DNA of 64,000 bases from Roseibium polysiphoniae (GTDB lineage: Bacteria > Pseudomonadota > Alphaproteobacteria > Rhizobiales > Stappiaceae): positions 186,001 to 250,000 of the forward strand of contig NZ_JACYXJ010000005.1 of assembly GCF_014842925.1 (NCBI RefSeq). The letters run 5' to 3'. The notes under the pieces are model-generated. The model made no database searches, was not told the origin of the DNA, and saw only the letters and a list, made by a program, of their open reading frames with translations. Positions within the stretch are counted from its first letter, which is position 1; every line of letters starts with the position of its first letter. The translations under genes and the position numbers were made by a program. Shown here in pieces: positions 33,996 through 42,818 of this stretch.

Positions 33996-35288
33996 TTAGG
34001 AGTCGGAACCGCCGCACTTGCCGGTCTTCACGTTGAAGTTGCCGCAAGACATCGGAGCACGCCAATCGGAGATCAGGTCCTTGGACCCTTCCAGGTAGTC
34101 AGACCATGCGTCGCCGCCGACGAGGCCGGAGGTTTCCCAAACAGTTTCGAACTGTCCGTCTTCCTGGATTTCGCCAATCAGAACCGGCTTCGTGATGTGG
34201 TGGTTCGGCATCATTGCAGAGTAGCCGCCGGTCAGGTTCGGAACGGAAACACCGACGATGGCGTCAATCACAGCATCTGCATCGGTGGTGCCGGCCTTTT
34301 CGACCGCTTCAACCCACATGTTGAAGCCGATGTAGCTTGCTTCCATCGGATCGTTGGTTACGCGGTCTTCGTCACCGGTGAAGGCTTGCCATGTTTCGAT
34401 GAACTCGGCATTGGCATCGGTGTCAGCGGACTGGAAGTAGTTCCAGGCAGCCAGGTGACCGACGAGCGGAGCAGTGTCGAGACCTGCGAGTTCTTCTTCA
34501 CCGACGGAGAAGGCAACGACAGGAATGTCTTCTGCCTTGATGCCTGCGTTACCCAGTTCCTTGTAGAATGGAACGTTCGCATCACCGTTGATGGTGGAGA
34601 CAACAGCGGTCTTCTTGCCAGCCGAACCAAAGGTCTTGATGTCGGACACGATCGTCTGCCAGTCGGAATGACCGAACGGCGTGTAGTTGATCATGATGTC
34701 TTCTTCAGCCACGCCCTTGGACTTCAGGTAGGCTTCGAGGATCTTGTTGGTTGTGCGCGGGTAGACATAGTCGGTGCCGGCCAGAACCCAGCGCTCGACC
34801 GAGCCGCCTTCTTCGCTCATCAGGTAGTCAACGGCAGGGATTGCCTGAGTGTTGGGAGCAGCACCTGTGTAGAACACGTTGCGCTGGGACTCTTCACCTT
34901 CATACTGAACCGGATAGAACAGCAGGGAGTTCAGTTCTTCGAAGACCGGCAGAACGGACTTGCGCGACACAGATGTCCAGCAACCGAAGACAGCATCAAC
35001 GCCGTTGACTTCGATCAGCTCACGCGCCTTTTCAGCGAACAGCGGCCAATCGGAAGCCGGATCGACAACAACAGCTTCGAGCTTCTTGCCCAGGACGCCG
35101 CCTTTTTTGTTTTGCTCTTCGATGAGCATCAGCATGGCGTCTTTGAGTGTCGTTTCGGAAATCGCCATTGTGCCGGAGAGCGAGTGCAGGATACCGACCT
35201 TGATGGTCTCTTCCTGTGCGTAGGACAAACCGGCGAATGTGCTGGTCATCAAACCCGCTAGGGCGAGACCTGTAAGTGTCTTTTTCAT
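33996..35288 (-). CDS. urtA: urea ABC transporter substrate-binding protein UrtA
   Basis: Periplasmic urea-binding protein of 430 residues. A signal peptide (1-24, ending LSYAQ) precedes the UrtA/FmdD-type binding domain: KVGILHSLSGTMAISET, VVVDPASDWPLFAEKA, GCWTSVSRKSVLPVFEE and NSLLFYPVQYEGEE. First gene of the operon, and divergent from the sensor kinase gene; the region upstream carries palindromes. The ATG at 35288 is the only start giving a proper signal peptide. Confidence 0.95.
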   Translation of the reverse strand: MKKTLTGLALAGLMTSTFAGLSYAQEETIKVGILHSLSGTMAISETTLKDAMLMLIEEQNKKGGVLGKKLEAVVVDPASDWPLFAEKARELIEVNGVDAVFGCWTSVSRKSVLPVFEELNSLLFYPVQYEGEESQRNVFYTGAAPNTQAIPAVDYLMSEEGGSVERWVLAGTDYVYPRTTNKILEAYLKSKGVAEEDIMINYTPFGHSDWQTIVSDIKTFGSAGKKTAVVSTINGDANVPFYKELGNAGIKAEDIPVVAFSVGEEELAGLDTAPLVGHLAAWNYFQSADTDANAEFIETWQAFTGDEDRVTNDPMEASYIGFNMWVEAVEKAGTTDADAVIDAIVGVSVPNLTGGYSAMMPNHHITKPVLIGEIQEDGQFETVWETSGLVGGDAWSDYLEGSKDLISDWRAPMSCGNFNVKTGKCGGSDS

Positions 35289-35388
35289 AATGTTGAGTCC
35301 CCTCTTGGTGAAGCCTTTTGGCATTCTGCGGCAGATGGAAGGGCTGCCGTCTGGCCAGGATCGTGCGGGGGAACGCTGCACCGCGACA

Positions 35389-35404
35389 TACGTCAATTGA
35401 CGTA
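35389..35404. promoter_or_regulatory. 16-bp perfect palindrome, candidate response-regulator operator
   Basis: TACGTCAATTGACGTA, perfectly symmetrical, 100 bp upstream of the urtA start codon and 184 bp upstream of the kinase gene. LuxR/FixJ-type regulators commonly bind palindromes with TAC...GTA half-sites, and one is encoded next door. Confidence 0.55.
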
Positions 35405-35416
35405 AGCAACTGCGCC

Positions 35417-35428
35417 TTTTGCGCAAAA
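35417..35428. promoter_or_regulatory. 12-bp palindrome upstream of urtA
   Basis: TTTTGCGCAAAA, perfectly symmetrical, 12 bp beyond the 16-bp palindrome. It may be a second binding site for the same or another regulator. Confidence 0.4.
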
Positions 35429-35473
35429 TGTGCAGACGGGACAAAGCAACAAAATAATCGCTGGCCAATAAAG

Positions 35474-35489
35474 CGGCACAAACCCTGCT
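35474..35489 (+). promoter_or_regulatory. sigma-54-type promoter facing the kinase gene
   Basis: CGGCACAAACCCTGCT keeps the GG (35475-35476) and GC (35487-35488) ten bases apart and GGCAC plus TGCT of the -24/-12 consensus. Transcription would start near 35500, about 88 bp before the kinase ATG. Confidence 0.45.
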
Positions 35490-35587
35490 AGCACAGGGGT
35501 GAGCACGGGGAGCTAAGGCAGAATGCCGCTGATTTCAGGCGAAGATCGCACAATACACGGGCACATGCCCAATTCAAGGGCATTTTC

Positions 35588-38500
35588 ATGAACGCGCGCC
35601 AACGTATTCTGCCGGTTCGGCGCAAATACAACCAATGGGTCAACAACCAGACCCTGGAGGATTACGCACTCCGCTTCACCGCGAAGAGCGCACGGCGCTT
35701 TTCCTCGCGCAGAATTTCCCAAACTGCCATTGGGGCGATCTCCTTTCTCGCTCTGGAGGCCATCGGCGGTGCCATTACATTGTCCTATGGGACTGCCAAC
35801 GCCTTCGTTGCAATCCTGCTGGGAAGTCTGGTGTTGCTCTTCGTCGGCATTCCGATTGCCAAATATGCGATCCGACATGGCGTCGACATTGACCTTCTGA
35901 CCCGCGGCGCCGGTTTCGGCTACATCGGATCAACGCTGACGTCGCTGATCTATGCCAGCTTCACGTTCATACTCTTCGCGATCGAAGCGTCGATCATGTC
36001 GAGTGCGCTGGAATACGCCTTCGGAGTGCCGCTCTGGATCGGCTACATCCTGAGCGCGGTGGCTGTCATCCCGCTGGTCACACATGGCATCACGCTGATT
36101 TCCAAGTTCCAGCTGATCACTCAACCATTCTGGATCGTCCTCAACATTCTTCCGTTCTTCTTTATCGCCTACGCAGACTGGAGTGTTTTTGGCGAATGGT
36201 TGGGATTTTCCGGTCTGGATCCGCAGACCAACACGCCAATTCAATCTGACGGCGGACTGTCTGACATCAACCTCATCAGCGTCGGAGCCGCATCTGCGGT
36301 CATTCTCGCCCTCATGGCCCAGATCGGCGAGCAGGTCGATTTCCTGCGCTTTGTTCCAGCCGGTGAAGTTGCCCGCAAAAGGCATCGGTTCGCGCTGTTT
36401 CTGGCAGGTCCCGGTTGGGTCATCCTGGGTGCACCCAAAATGCTCGCCGGCTCTTTCCTTGCCGTCCTCGTGCTCTCGGCCGGAGTGCCGCCAGAACACG
36501 CCGATGAGCCATCGCGCATGTTCGCGGTGGCCTTTGGCTACATGTTACCGTCCGAACATATGGCCTTGCTGCTGATGGCCGCCTTTGTTGTCGTCTCGCA
36601 GCTCAAGATCAATGTGATGAACGCCTATGCGGGCTCACTCGCATGGTCGAATTTTTTCTCCCGCCTGACCCACAGCCATCCCGGCCGGGTCGTCTGGCTT
36701 GTCTTCAACGTCGGCATCGCCCTGCTCCTGATGGAACTGGGCATCTACAAGTTGCTGGAAGAAACTCTCGGCGTTTTCTCCATCATCGCGATGGCCTGGC
36801 TGAGCGCGATCTCCGCCGATCTCTTCGTCAACAAACCGCTTGGATTGTCCCCGCCCGGCATCGAGTTCAAGCGCGCGCATCTTTACGACATCAATCCGGT
36901 CGGCACGGGCGCAATGACGCTTGCCGCGACCCTGGGCATTCTCGCCTACTACGGCCATTTTGGCGAAGAAGCCGCGGCCCTCTCGACCTTCCTCGCAATG
37001 GTCATCGCCTTCATTGCCGCTCCCGCCATCGCGGTGGCCACCAAGGGCAAGTTTTATCTCGCCAGAAAGCCGCGCGCCCATTGGCAGGACGAAAGCACCA
37101 TCACCTGTTCGATCTGCGAAAACCCTTTCGAACCCGAAGACATGGCCTATTGCCCGGCCTACCAGGCGCCGATTTGCTCACTGTGCTGCTCGCTGGACGC
37201 TCGCTGTCATGACCTTTGCAAACCAAAGGCCCGGATCAATCATCAGCTCGGTGTCGTTGCCGAGCACTTCCTGCCCGAAAAAACCCTGGCGCATCTGAGG
37301 ACACGTCTCGGTCGGTATGGTCTGACGGCCAGCTTTTCCATTGCTGCCATCGGCTTTGTCCTCTGGGTGATCTACAATCAGGCGGCCGAACGCTTCCCTG
37401 ACGCCGCCGTCATCATCGGTCAGACCGTAACGCTGATCTTCTTCGTCTTTGCCGTGGCTGCAGGGATTGCCTCCTGGTTCCTGGTTCTTGCCCACGACAC
37501 CAGGCATGTGGCCGAGGAAGAATCTCAGCGCCAGAACGCCTTGCTCCAAAAGGAAATCAACGCCCACGGCAAGACCGACGCCGCCCTGCAGAAAGCCAAG
37601 GAAAACGCGGAAGCGGCCAATATGGCAAAAAGCCGCTATGTCGTCGGCCTCTCTCATGAACTCCGGACACCGCTGAACGCTGTCCTAGGCTATGCGCAGG
37701 TACTAGAGCGAGACGACACCATTCCCGAAGCGCGCAAGTCCAACATCAACACCATCCGCCGCAGCGCCGAACACCTGTCCGGATTGATTGACGGACTGCT
37801 CGACATCTCACGCATTGAGGCCGGACGGCTTCAGGTCTATTCGAACGAGATCAACATTCACGATTTCCTCGACCAGATCGTCGACATGTTCAAGATGCAG
37901 GCCAGCGCGAAGGGGCTTGGTTTCAGTCATGAACGTGCCGACAATCTCCCCGTCTATGTCCGCACGGATGAAAAGCGTCTTCGGCAGATACTGGTCAACC
38001 TGCTCTCCAACGCCATAAAATTCACCGATGAGGGCTCTGTCAGCCTCAAGGTCGCCTACCGCTCCCAGGTCGCCAGCTTCACGGTCACGGACACCGGCCC
38101 CGGCATAGATCTCTCCGAACAGGGCAAGATCTTCGAACCCTTCGGGCGCAGCCAGGAGGTGGAAGCAAGAAGAACCCCGGGTCTTGGCCTTGGTCTGACA
38201 ATCACCAAACTCTTGGCAGAGACCCTTGGCGGTGCCGTTGCCCTTTCCAGCGAACCTGGCAAGGGCTCCTCCTTTGAGGTCAGGCTGATGTTGGCTGCCG
38301 TTGCCAACCCGCCGAAGTCCATTCCCGCAGAAAGGCAAATCCGCGGCTATGAAGGCCCGCGGCGCTCAATTGCCGTCATTGACGACAATCCGGACCACCG
38401 CAAGCTGCTGGCCGAAATCCTGGCCCCACTGGGCTTTGACATTCTGGAAGCGGAAGACGGCGCCACTTGTTTGGAGATGATGAAAGACCATTGCCCGGAC

Positions 38501-38980
38501 CTTTTCCTGATCGACATCCTGATGCCGGGCATGAACGGCTGGGAGCTCGTTGCAAATCTGCGCGAAAGAGGTGTCAGCACACCGATCATCATGCTGTCGG
38601 CCAACATCGGAGACGGATCTCTCAGACCGGACGGCAAGGATCTTCACGACGACACCTTGGCCAAGCCGTTTGATCTGCGCCAGCTGCTTGACAAGATGCA
38701 GCGGCACCTTGCGCTGCAATGGCTGGAGAGCGAGGCACCACTAGCACCGTCAGCACCGGAACCTGCAGGCGACCCAGGCAGGGGTCCGGGTGCAAGTCAT
38801 GTCCGTGAGCTGATAAGTCTGGGTGAAATCGGCTACATCCATGGTATTGAAGCCAAATTGACCGAATTGGCGGAAGATCCGGACAACGGCGCTGTAGTCG
38901 CCGTCCTGCGCGGACACTTGAAGGTCTTCGATTTCGACGGCTACACCAAGGTTCTGGAGAAGTTGGACAAGAATGACTGA
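35588..38980 (+). CDS. NCS1-type permease fused to a hybrid histidine kinase
   Basis: A 1130-residue membrane sensor. Residues about 40-490 form a twelve-segment permease-like region related to NCS1 nucleobase/cytosine transporters. Next comes an eight-cysteine module (C507, C510, C522, C530, C533, C534, C540, C544) that could bind zinc or iron-sulfur, two further membrane segments (about 575-645), a coiled coil, a HisKA domain with phospho-acceptor H690 (LSHELRTPLN), an ATPase domain with the N-box LLSNAIKF and the G-box DTGPG and GLGLGLTI, and a receiver with D976 (LIDILMPG). It faces urtA and overlaps the next regulator by 8 bp. It likely senses a urea- or purine-related compound, by analogy with CbrA, where a solute symporter is joined to a kinase. 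Transport activity is unknown. Confidence 0.85.
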   Translation: MNARQRILPVRRKYNQWVNNQTLEDYALRFTAKSARRFSSRRISQTAIGAISFLALEAIGGAITLSYGTANAFVAILLGSLVLLFVGIPIAKYAIRHGVDIDLLTRGAGFGYIGSTLTSLIYASFTFILFAIEASIMSSALEYAFGVPLWIGYILSAVAVIPLVTHGITLISKFQLITQPFWIVLNILPFFFIAYADWSVFGEWLGFSGLDPQTNTPIQSDGGLSDINLISVGAASAVILALMAQIGEQVDFLRFVPAGEVARKRHRFALFLAGPGWVILGAPKMLAGSFLAVLVLSAGVPPEHADEPSRMFAVAFGYMLPSEHMALLLMAAFVVVSQLKINVMNAYAGSLAWSNFFSRLTHSHPGRVVWLVFNVGIALLLMELGIYKLLEETLGVFSIIAMAWLSAISADLFVNKPLGLSPPGIEFKRAHLYDINPVGTGAMTLAATLGILAYYGHFGEEAAALSTFLAMVIAFIAAPAIAVATKGKFYLARKPRAHWQDESTITCSICENPFEPEDMAYCPAYQAPICSLCCSLDARCHDLCKPKARINHQLGVVAEHFLPEKTLAHLRTRLGRYGLTASFSIAAIGFVLWVIYNQAAERFPDAAVIIGQTVTLIFFVFAVAAGIASWFLVLAHDTRHVAEEESQRQNALLQKEINAHGKTDAALQKAKENAEAANMAKSRYVVGLSHELRTPLNAVLGYAQVLERDDTIPEARKSNINTIRRSAEHLSGLIDGLLDISRIEAGRLQVYSNEINIHDFLDQIVDMFKMQASAKGLGFSHERADNLPVYVRTDEKRLRQILVNLLSNAIKFTDEGSVSLKVAYRSQVASFTVTDTGPGIDLSEQGKIFEPFGRSQEVEARRTPGLGLGLTITKLLAETLGGAVALSSEPGKGSSFEVRLMLAAVANPPKSIPAERQIRGYEGPRRSIAVIDDNPDHRKLLAEILAPLGFDILEAEDGATCLEMMKDHCPDLFLIDILMPGMNGWELVANLRERGVSTPIIMLSANIGDGSLRPDGKDLHDDTLAKPFDLRQLLDKMQRHLALQWLESEAPLAPSAPEPAGDPGRGPGASHVRELISLGEIGYIHGIEAKLTELAEDPDNGAVVAVLRGHLKVFDFDGYTKVLEKLDKND

Positions 38981-39890
38981 AGCGCAGCGCGATATTGTTC
39001 TGGCCGTCGACGACTCTCCGGAGACACTCGGCTTTCTGACCACCGCCCTTGAAACCGCCGGTATCACGGTGCTCGTCGCCACCAGCGGAGCCGCTGCCCT
39101 TTCTGTCGCCGACAGAGTGACCCCCGACATCATTTTGATGGACGCCATCATGCCCGGTCTCTCGGGCTTTGAAACCTGTCAGCAGATCAAGTCCAAACCG
39201 CATTTGCAGCATGTGCCGGTTATTTTCATGACCGGATTGAGCGAAACCGAGCATGTGGTCAATGCGCTTGATTCTGGCGGTGTCGACTTTCTGACCAAGC
39301 CGATCAACATCGATGAGCTGCAGGCAAGGATCCGGGTTCATCTGGCCAATGCCCGGTCCGTCCAAAGCGCCCGTATCGCGCTTGATGCGGCGGGACGGCA
39401 CCTCATCGCCATTGCACGCGATGGCACAATCCGCTGGTCGACGCCGCAAACGCACCAGGTCCTCAGCACGACCGGCAACGGCGACAAGCTTCTGCAGGAC
39501 ATTGGCGCCGAGCTTGGCAGCTGGCTCGCCGCCGACGCCGGAAAACCATCGGGACAGTCAGATCCCTTCGAGCTTTCGCCCGGCAACGGCTTGACCCTCC
39601 AGATGCAATATCTCGGCGCGATTGGCGCTGACGAGTTCCTGTTTCGGATGACGACCAGCGATCATCCCAACCAGGACGAGGTTTTGCGCCAGCACTTCGG
39701 TCTCACCGCCCGCGAGGCGGATGTCCTTTTGTGGATCGCAAAGGGCAAGGCGAACCGCGATATCGGCGAGATTCTGGGCCTAAGTCCACGCACCGTGAAC
39801 AAGCATCTCGAACAGATCTATCAAAAGCTTGGTGTCGAAAACCGTGCCTCCGCCGCCGTGCGTGCTGCACATGTGCTGCATGAGCTCTAA
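38973..39890 (+). CDS. response regulator, REC - PAS-like - LuxR-type HTH
   Basis: Transcription factor of 305 residues and probable partner of the upstream kinase, whose 3' end it overlaps by 8 bp. The receiver (about 7-122) has the acceptor D57 (DIILMDAIMPG) and the conserved K in FLTKPI. A middle region (about 130-225, ALDAAGRHLIAIARDGTIRWSTP) looks like a degenerate PAS domain. The C-terminal FixJ/NarL-type helix-turn-helix (about 238-300) reads LTAREADVLLWIAKGKANRDIG and LSPRTVNKHLEQIYQKLGV. Palindromes upstream of urtA are its likely targets. Confidence 0.85.
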   Translation: MTEAQRDIVLAVDDSPETLGFLTTALETAGITVLVATSGAAALSVADRVTPDIILMDAIMPGLSGFETCQQIKSKPHLQHVPVIFMTGLSETEHVVNALDSGGVDFLTKPINIDELQARIRVHLANARSVQSARIALDAAGRHLIAIARDGTIRWSTPQTHQVLSTTGNGDKLLQDIGAELGSWLAADAGKPSGQSDPFELSPGNGLTLQMQYLGAIGADEFLFRMTTSDHPNQDEVLRQHFGLTAREADVLLWIAKGKANRDIGEILGLSPRTVNKHLEQIYQKLGVENRASAAVRAAHVLHEL

Positions 39891-39916
39891 ATTGGCCAAT
39901 TCATGCCGATTTTCGG

Positions 39917-39945
39917 TTGCATGAAGACAAGAGTCCCCCTATAAG
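39917..39945 (+). promoter_or_regulatory. promoter of rpmI-rplT
   Basis: TTGCAT (39917-39922), 17 bases, TATAAG (39940-39945), a good sigma-70-type promoter. Transcription would start near 39952. Confidence 0.65.
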
Positions 39946-39951
39946 CCCCCG

Positions 39952-40121
39952 ATCCAGAGTCGTCCGGCTCTTCGGGAGCAGTATCTCTATGCCTCCATCT
40001 CCGGTTTTCCGAAGGTGAAAGCAGGATCGCTCCTGATACACCAGGGCATGCCGTGGCGACCTCTCGATGCACCAACAAGAATGCGGTGGGTCTACCCTCC
40101 GCGCCAATGAAAGGATGCAAA
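39952..40121 (+). other. structured 5' leader of rpmI-rplT
   Basis: About 170 nt of untranslated leader with stable small hairpins, for example GCTC-TTCG-GGAGC (around 39968-39981) and CAGGA-TCGC-TCCTG (around 40023-40036). Leaders of L35-L20 operons in other bacteria mediate autoregulation by L20; that role here is inference. Confidence 0.4.
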
Positions 40122-40319
40122 ATGCCCAAGCTGAAGACGAAGTCTGGAGCCAAGAAGCGCTTCAAGCTGACCGCAAGCGGCAAAGTGAAAACAGCCCAGG
40201 CCGGTAAGCGTCATGGCATGATCAAGCGCACGACCAAGTTCATCCGCAACGCCCGTGGCACCACCACGCTGGCACCGCAGGATGCGAAGATCGTGAAGCA
40301 GTTCCTGCCGTACGCCTGA
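40122..40319 (+). CDS. rpmI: 50S ribosomal protein L35
   Basis: Large-subunit protein of 65 residues. [21 protein letters not shown] and the C-terminal [12 protein letters not shown] are diagnostic. The start at 40122 follows AAAGGATG. infC is not next to it, as is usual for this group of alphaproteobacteria. Confidence 0.97.
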   Translation: MPKLKTKSGAKKRFKLTASGKVKTAQAGKRHGMIKRTTKFIRNARGTTTLAPQDAKIVKQFLPYA

Positions 40320-40351
40320 GCCCAAGCACCTATCCTTAAAGGAGTTATCAC

Positions 40352-40711
40352 ATGTCGCGCGTAAAAAGGGGCGTAACGGCCCATGCACGTCACAAGAAGG
40401 TTCTGAAGGCTGCCAAGGGTTACTACGGCCGCCGCAAGAGCACCATCCGCGTCGCAAAGCAGGCGGTCGAAAAGGCCGGCCAGTACGCCTATCGCGACCG
40501 GAAGGCCAAGAAGCGCAATTTCCGTTCGCTTTGGATCCAGCGTATCAACGCTGCGGTTCGTGAACAGGGCCTCACATACGGCCGCTTCATCGACGGCCTG
40601 AACAAGGCTGGCGTCGAAGTTGACCGTAAGGTTCTGTCCGACCTTGCCATTCATCAGCCGGATGCCTTCAAGGCTCTGGTCGAAAAGGCTCAGGGCGCTC
40701 TGACCGCCTGA
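40352..40711 (+). CDS. rplT: 50S ribosomal protein L20
   Basis: Large-subunit assembly protein of 119 residues, beginning [19 protein letters not shown], with [21 protein letters not shown] and [19 protein letters not shown]. It binds 23S rRNA early in assembly and in several bacteria represses its own operon. It lies 32 bp after rpmI with an AAAGGAG upstream. Confidence 0.97.
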   Translation: MSRVKRGVTAHARHKKVLKAAKGYYGRRKSTIRVAKQAVEKAGQYAYRDRKAKKRNFRSLWIQRINAAVREQGLTYGRFIDGLNKAGVEVDRKVLSDLAIHQPDAFKALVEKAQGALTA

Positions 40712-40761
40712 TCCGGACAAAAAGATCCGAATTGGCGTCGAGCCTGTTCAAAACGACTAAG

Positions 40762-40792
40762 GGCGCGATCCGCAAGGACCGCGCCTTTTTTT
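40762..40792 (+). terminator. rho-independent terminator after rplT
   Basis: A 10-position stem GGCGCGATCC/GGACCGCGCC with one mismatch, GCAA loop and seven T. Confidence 0.9.
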
Positions 40793-40808
40793 GTCTTTGC
40801 TGGTCGCG

Positions 40809-41774
40809 TTATCGGACAGGCAGGCAGCCAAGTCCCTCAAGCGTGTCGCGAAGGGCCTGCGGGAGGGGCGTCTGCGGTTCGGAGCCGAGCCTCGCTACCA
40901 GCTTGGTATTGTCGAGACACAAGCTGTTCTTCCAGAAGACGGAAATCTCCGAGACCTCTCGAAAAAACGGCACGACTGGTGAGAGCGCCTTGATCGCCCA
41001 CCAGGGAAAGGAGCCTATCGGCAGATCTGGTAGGCCGGCAACGGAACGGAGCTCCTCTGCTATCCTGACCCCGGGCTCGAACCAATAGCCCCGAAAATGA
41101 TAGCAGTCGAACGGTCCCAACTCGCTCTCCATAGCCACAAGTTGCGCAATAGCCTCGGCAAAATCCGGAAGGTAAGCCCAGGCGTGTCCCACGCTCGCAC
41201 GTCCCGGATAGGTCAGCTTCCGCAACGGCTTTCCTGGCTTCACCATCACCTGTGAAAACCACGAGCTTTTGGTCTCGGCCCCAAAGAAATCTCCGGCCCG
41301 AACAATCAGGACCTTCACACCATCCTTTTCGCTGGCCTTGCGCAAACGCTCTTCCAGCTCGACACGGATTGCGCCCTTGCGCGTTGTCGGTTTTTGAGGG
41401 GTCGTCTCGCTCAACAGGGGGCCATCGCCGACACCATAATTGTAAATGGTGCCAGGAAGAACGATCCGCGCACCGCTTGCCCTTGCGGCTGCGAGAGTGC
41501 TCTCAAGCATCGGCAGGACCAGCTTGGGCCAGTTCTTGTAACCAGGTGGATTTACGCCGTGAAAAATCAGAGAGGCACCTTCCGCTGCTGCCACAATCGC
41601 TTTGCTATCCAGCGCATCGCCCTTGAACCAGGTCGCTTGCGGCAACTGCGATCGCACATCGTCCGGCTGACGATGCAGCGCGCGAATTTTCCAGCCCCTC
41701 GCCAACAGGGCCCACGCGACCGCCGTTCCGGATCCGCCGGTCGCTCCAAGTATCAAAGCCGTCTTGTCTGTCAT
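40809..41774 (-). CDS. NAD(P)-dependent epimerase/NmrA-like oxidoreductase
   Basis: A 321-residue Rossmann-fold protein of the extended short-chain dehydrogenase or NmrA type. The nucleotide-binding motif LILGATGGSGTAVA is at about residues 7-20, and GTIYNYG plus RAGDFFG mark the later part. The tyrosine of YNYG may stand in for the usual YxxxK, which is not clear, so enzyme activity is uncertain. The ATG at 41774 starts MTDKTALIL. It is divergent from a LysR regulator, which probably controls it. Confidence 0.75.
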   Translation of the reverse strand: MTDKTALILGATGGSGTAVAWALLARGWKIRALHRQPDDVRSQLPQATWFKGDALDSKAIVAAAEGASLIFHGVNPPGYKNWPKLVLPMLESTLAAARASGARIVLPGTIYNYGVGDGPLLSETTPQKPTTRKGAIRVELEERLRKASEKDGVKVLIVRAGDFFGAETKSSWFSQVMVKPGKPLRKLTYPGRASVGHAWAYLPDFAEAIAQLVAMESELGPFDCYHFRGYWFEPGVRIAEELRSVAGLPDLPIGSFPWWAIKALSPVVPFFREVSEISVFWKNSLCLDNTKLVARLGSEPQTPLPQALRDTLEGLGCLPVR

Positions 41775-41865
41775 GCCAGTCTCCATCAATTCAACTGGCG
41801 GGAAGCTGACAGATCTTGAGATAAAATAAATTGTCGTAATGCGTATCTCTACTATAGAAAATTAT

Positions 41866-42783
41866 ATGAACGAGTCACACGCTGCATGGGATCACTACCG
41901 CTCTTTTCTGGCTATCCTGCGCGAGGGCAGCCTGTCAGCGGCCGCCCGGTCCCTGAAGCTCACTCAGCCAACGATTTCCCGTCATCTTGACCAGCTCGAA
42001 GCCAATCTCGGCACCGGACGGCTTTTCACCAGGGCTCCCCAGGGCCTGACACCGACCGATGCCGCCCTTCGGCTTGCCCCCCACGCCCAAGCCATGGAAT
42101 CAGCCGCCGCAGCACTCCAGCGCAGCGCGGCCGGTGATCCGTCTGCCATGACCGGCGTCATCAGGATCACCGCAAGCGACGTCATTGGCGCCGAGGTTCT
42201 GCCGGGATTTTTGAGGGAGATCAGAGCCAGGCATCCGGGTCTGGTTTTCGAGATCAGCCTGTCCAACCAGATGACAGACCTTCTTCGCCGGGAAGCTGAT
42301 ATTGCCATTCGAATGACACGCCCGGTCCAGAAAGCCTTGATCGCAAGGCGATGTCCGAACATCAGGCTTGGGCTTTTTGCCCATCCCGAATACCTCGATC
42401 GCCACGGTGTACCGAAAACAACGGACGAGCTCAAAGAACACGTCATCATCGGCTTCGACCGGGATCCCGGCGCTGACCGCCTGCTCAAGCAGTTTGGCTT
42501 GTCGTTGGATCCCGCACACTTCACCTACAGGATCGACAACCAAATCGCCCAACTTTCGGCCATTCGCCAGGGCTGTGGCATCGGGTTTTGTCAGATTGGA
42601 CTGGCAGCACGCGCGCCAAGACTGACGCGCCTGCTGGCAGATGAAATCGAGATCCCGCTGGAGAGCTGGACCACCATGCACGAAGACCTCAAGGGCGATC
42701 AGCGCATGCGCCTCGTCTTCGATCATCTCCATGCCGCCATGACCTCCTACGCAAGGGGCGGTCTCGGAGCTCATACGGCATAG
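41866..42783 (+). CDS. LysR-family transcriptional regulator
   Basis: DNA-binding regulator of 305 residues. The N-terminal winged helix shows FLAILREGSLSAAARSLKLTQPTISRHLDQLE, followed by a linker helix and a substrate-binding co-inducer domain (from about 95: GVIRITASDVIGAEVLPGFL). It probably regulates the divergent oxidoreductase gene across about 90 bp. Start: ATG 41866 or ATG 41839; neither has a strong ribosome site. Confidence 0.85.
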   Translation: MNESHAAWDHYRSFLAILREGSLSAAARSLKLTQPTISRHLDQLEANLGTGRLFTRAPQGLTPTDAALRLAPHAQAMESAAAALQRSAAGDPSAMTGVIRITASDVIGAEVLPGFLREIRARHPGLVFEISLSNQMTDLLRREADIAIRMTRPVQKALIARRCPNIRLGLFAHPEYLDRHGVPKTTDELKEHVIIGFDRDPGADRLLKQFGLSLDPAHFTYRIDNQIAQLSAIRQGCGIGFCQIGLAARAPRLTRLLADEIEIPLESWTTMHEDLKGDQRMRLVFDHLHAAMTSYARGGLGAHTA

Positions 42784-42818
42784 CGCCTAAACACGCCAAT
42801 CTGGCCGGAGCGCTGCCT

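Noticed and set aside
35289..35440. Sigma-54 promoter for urtA on the minus strand
   Set aside because: The best candidate near 35415-35432 lacks the GG of the -24 box and fits poorly, so it was not called.
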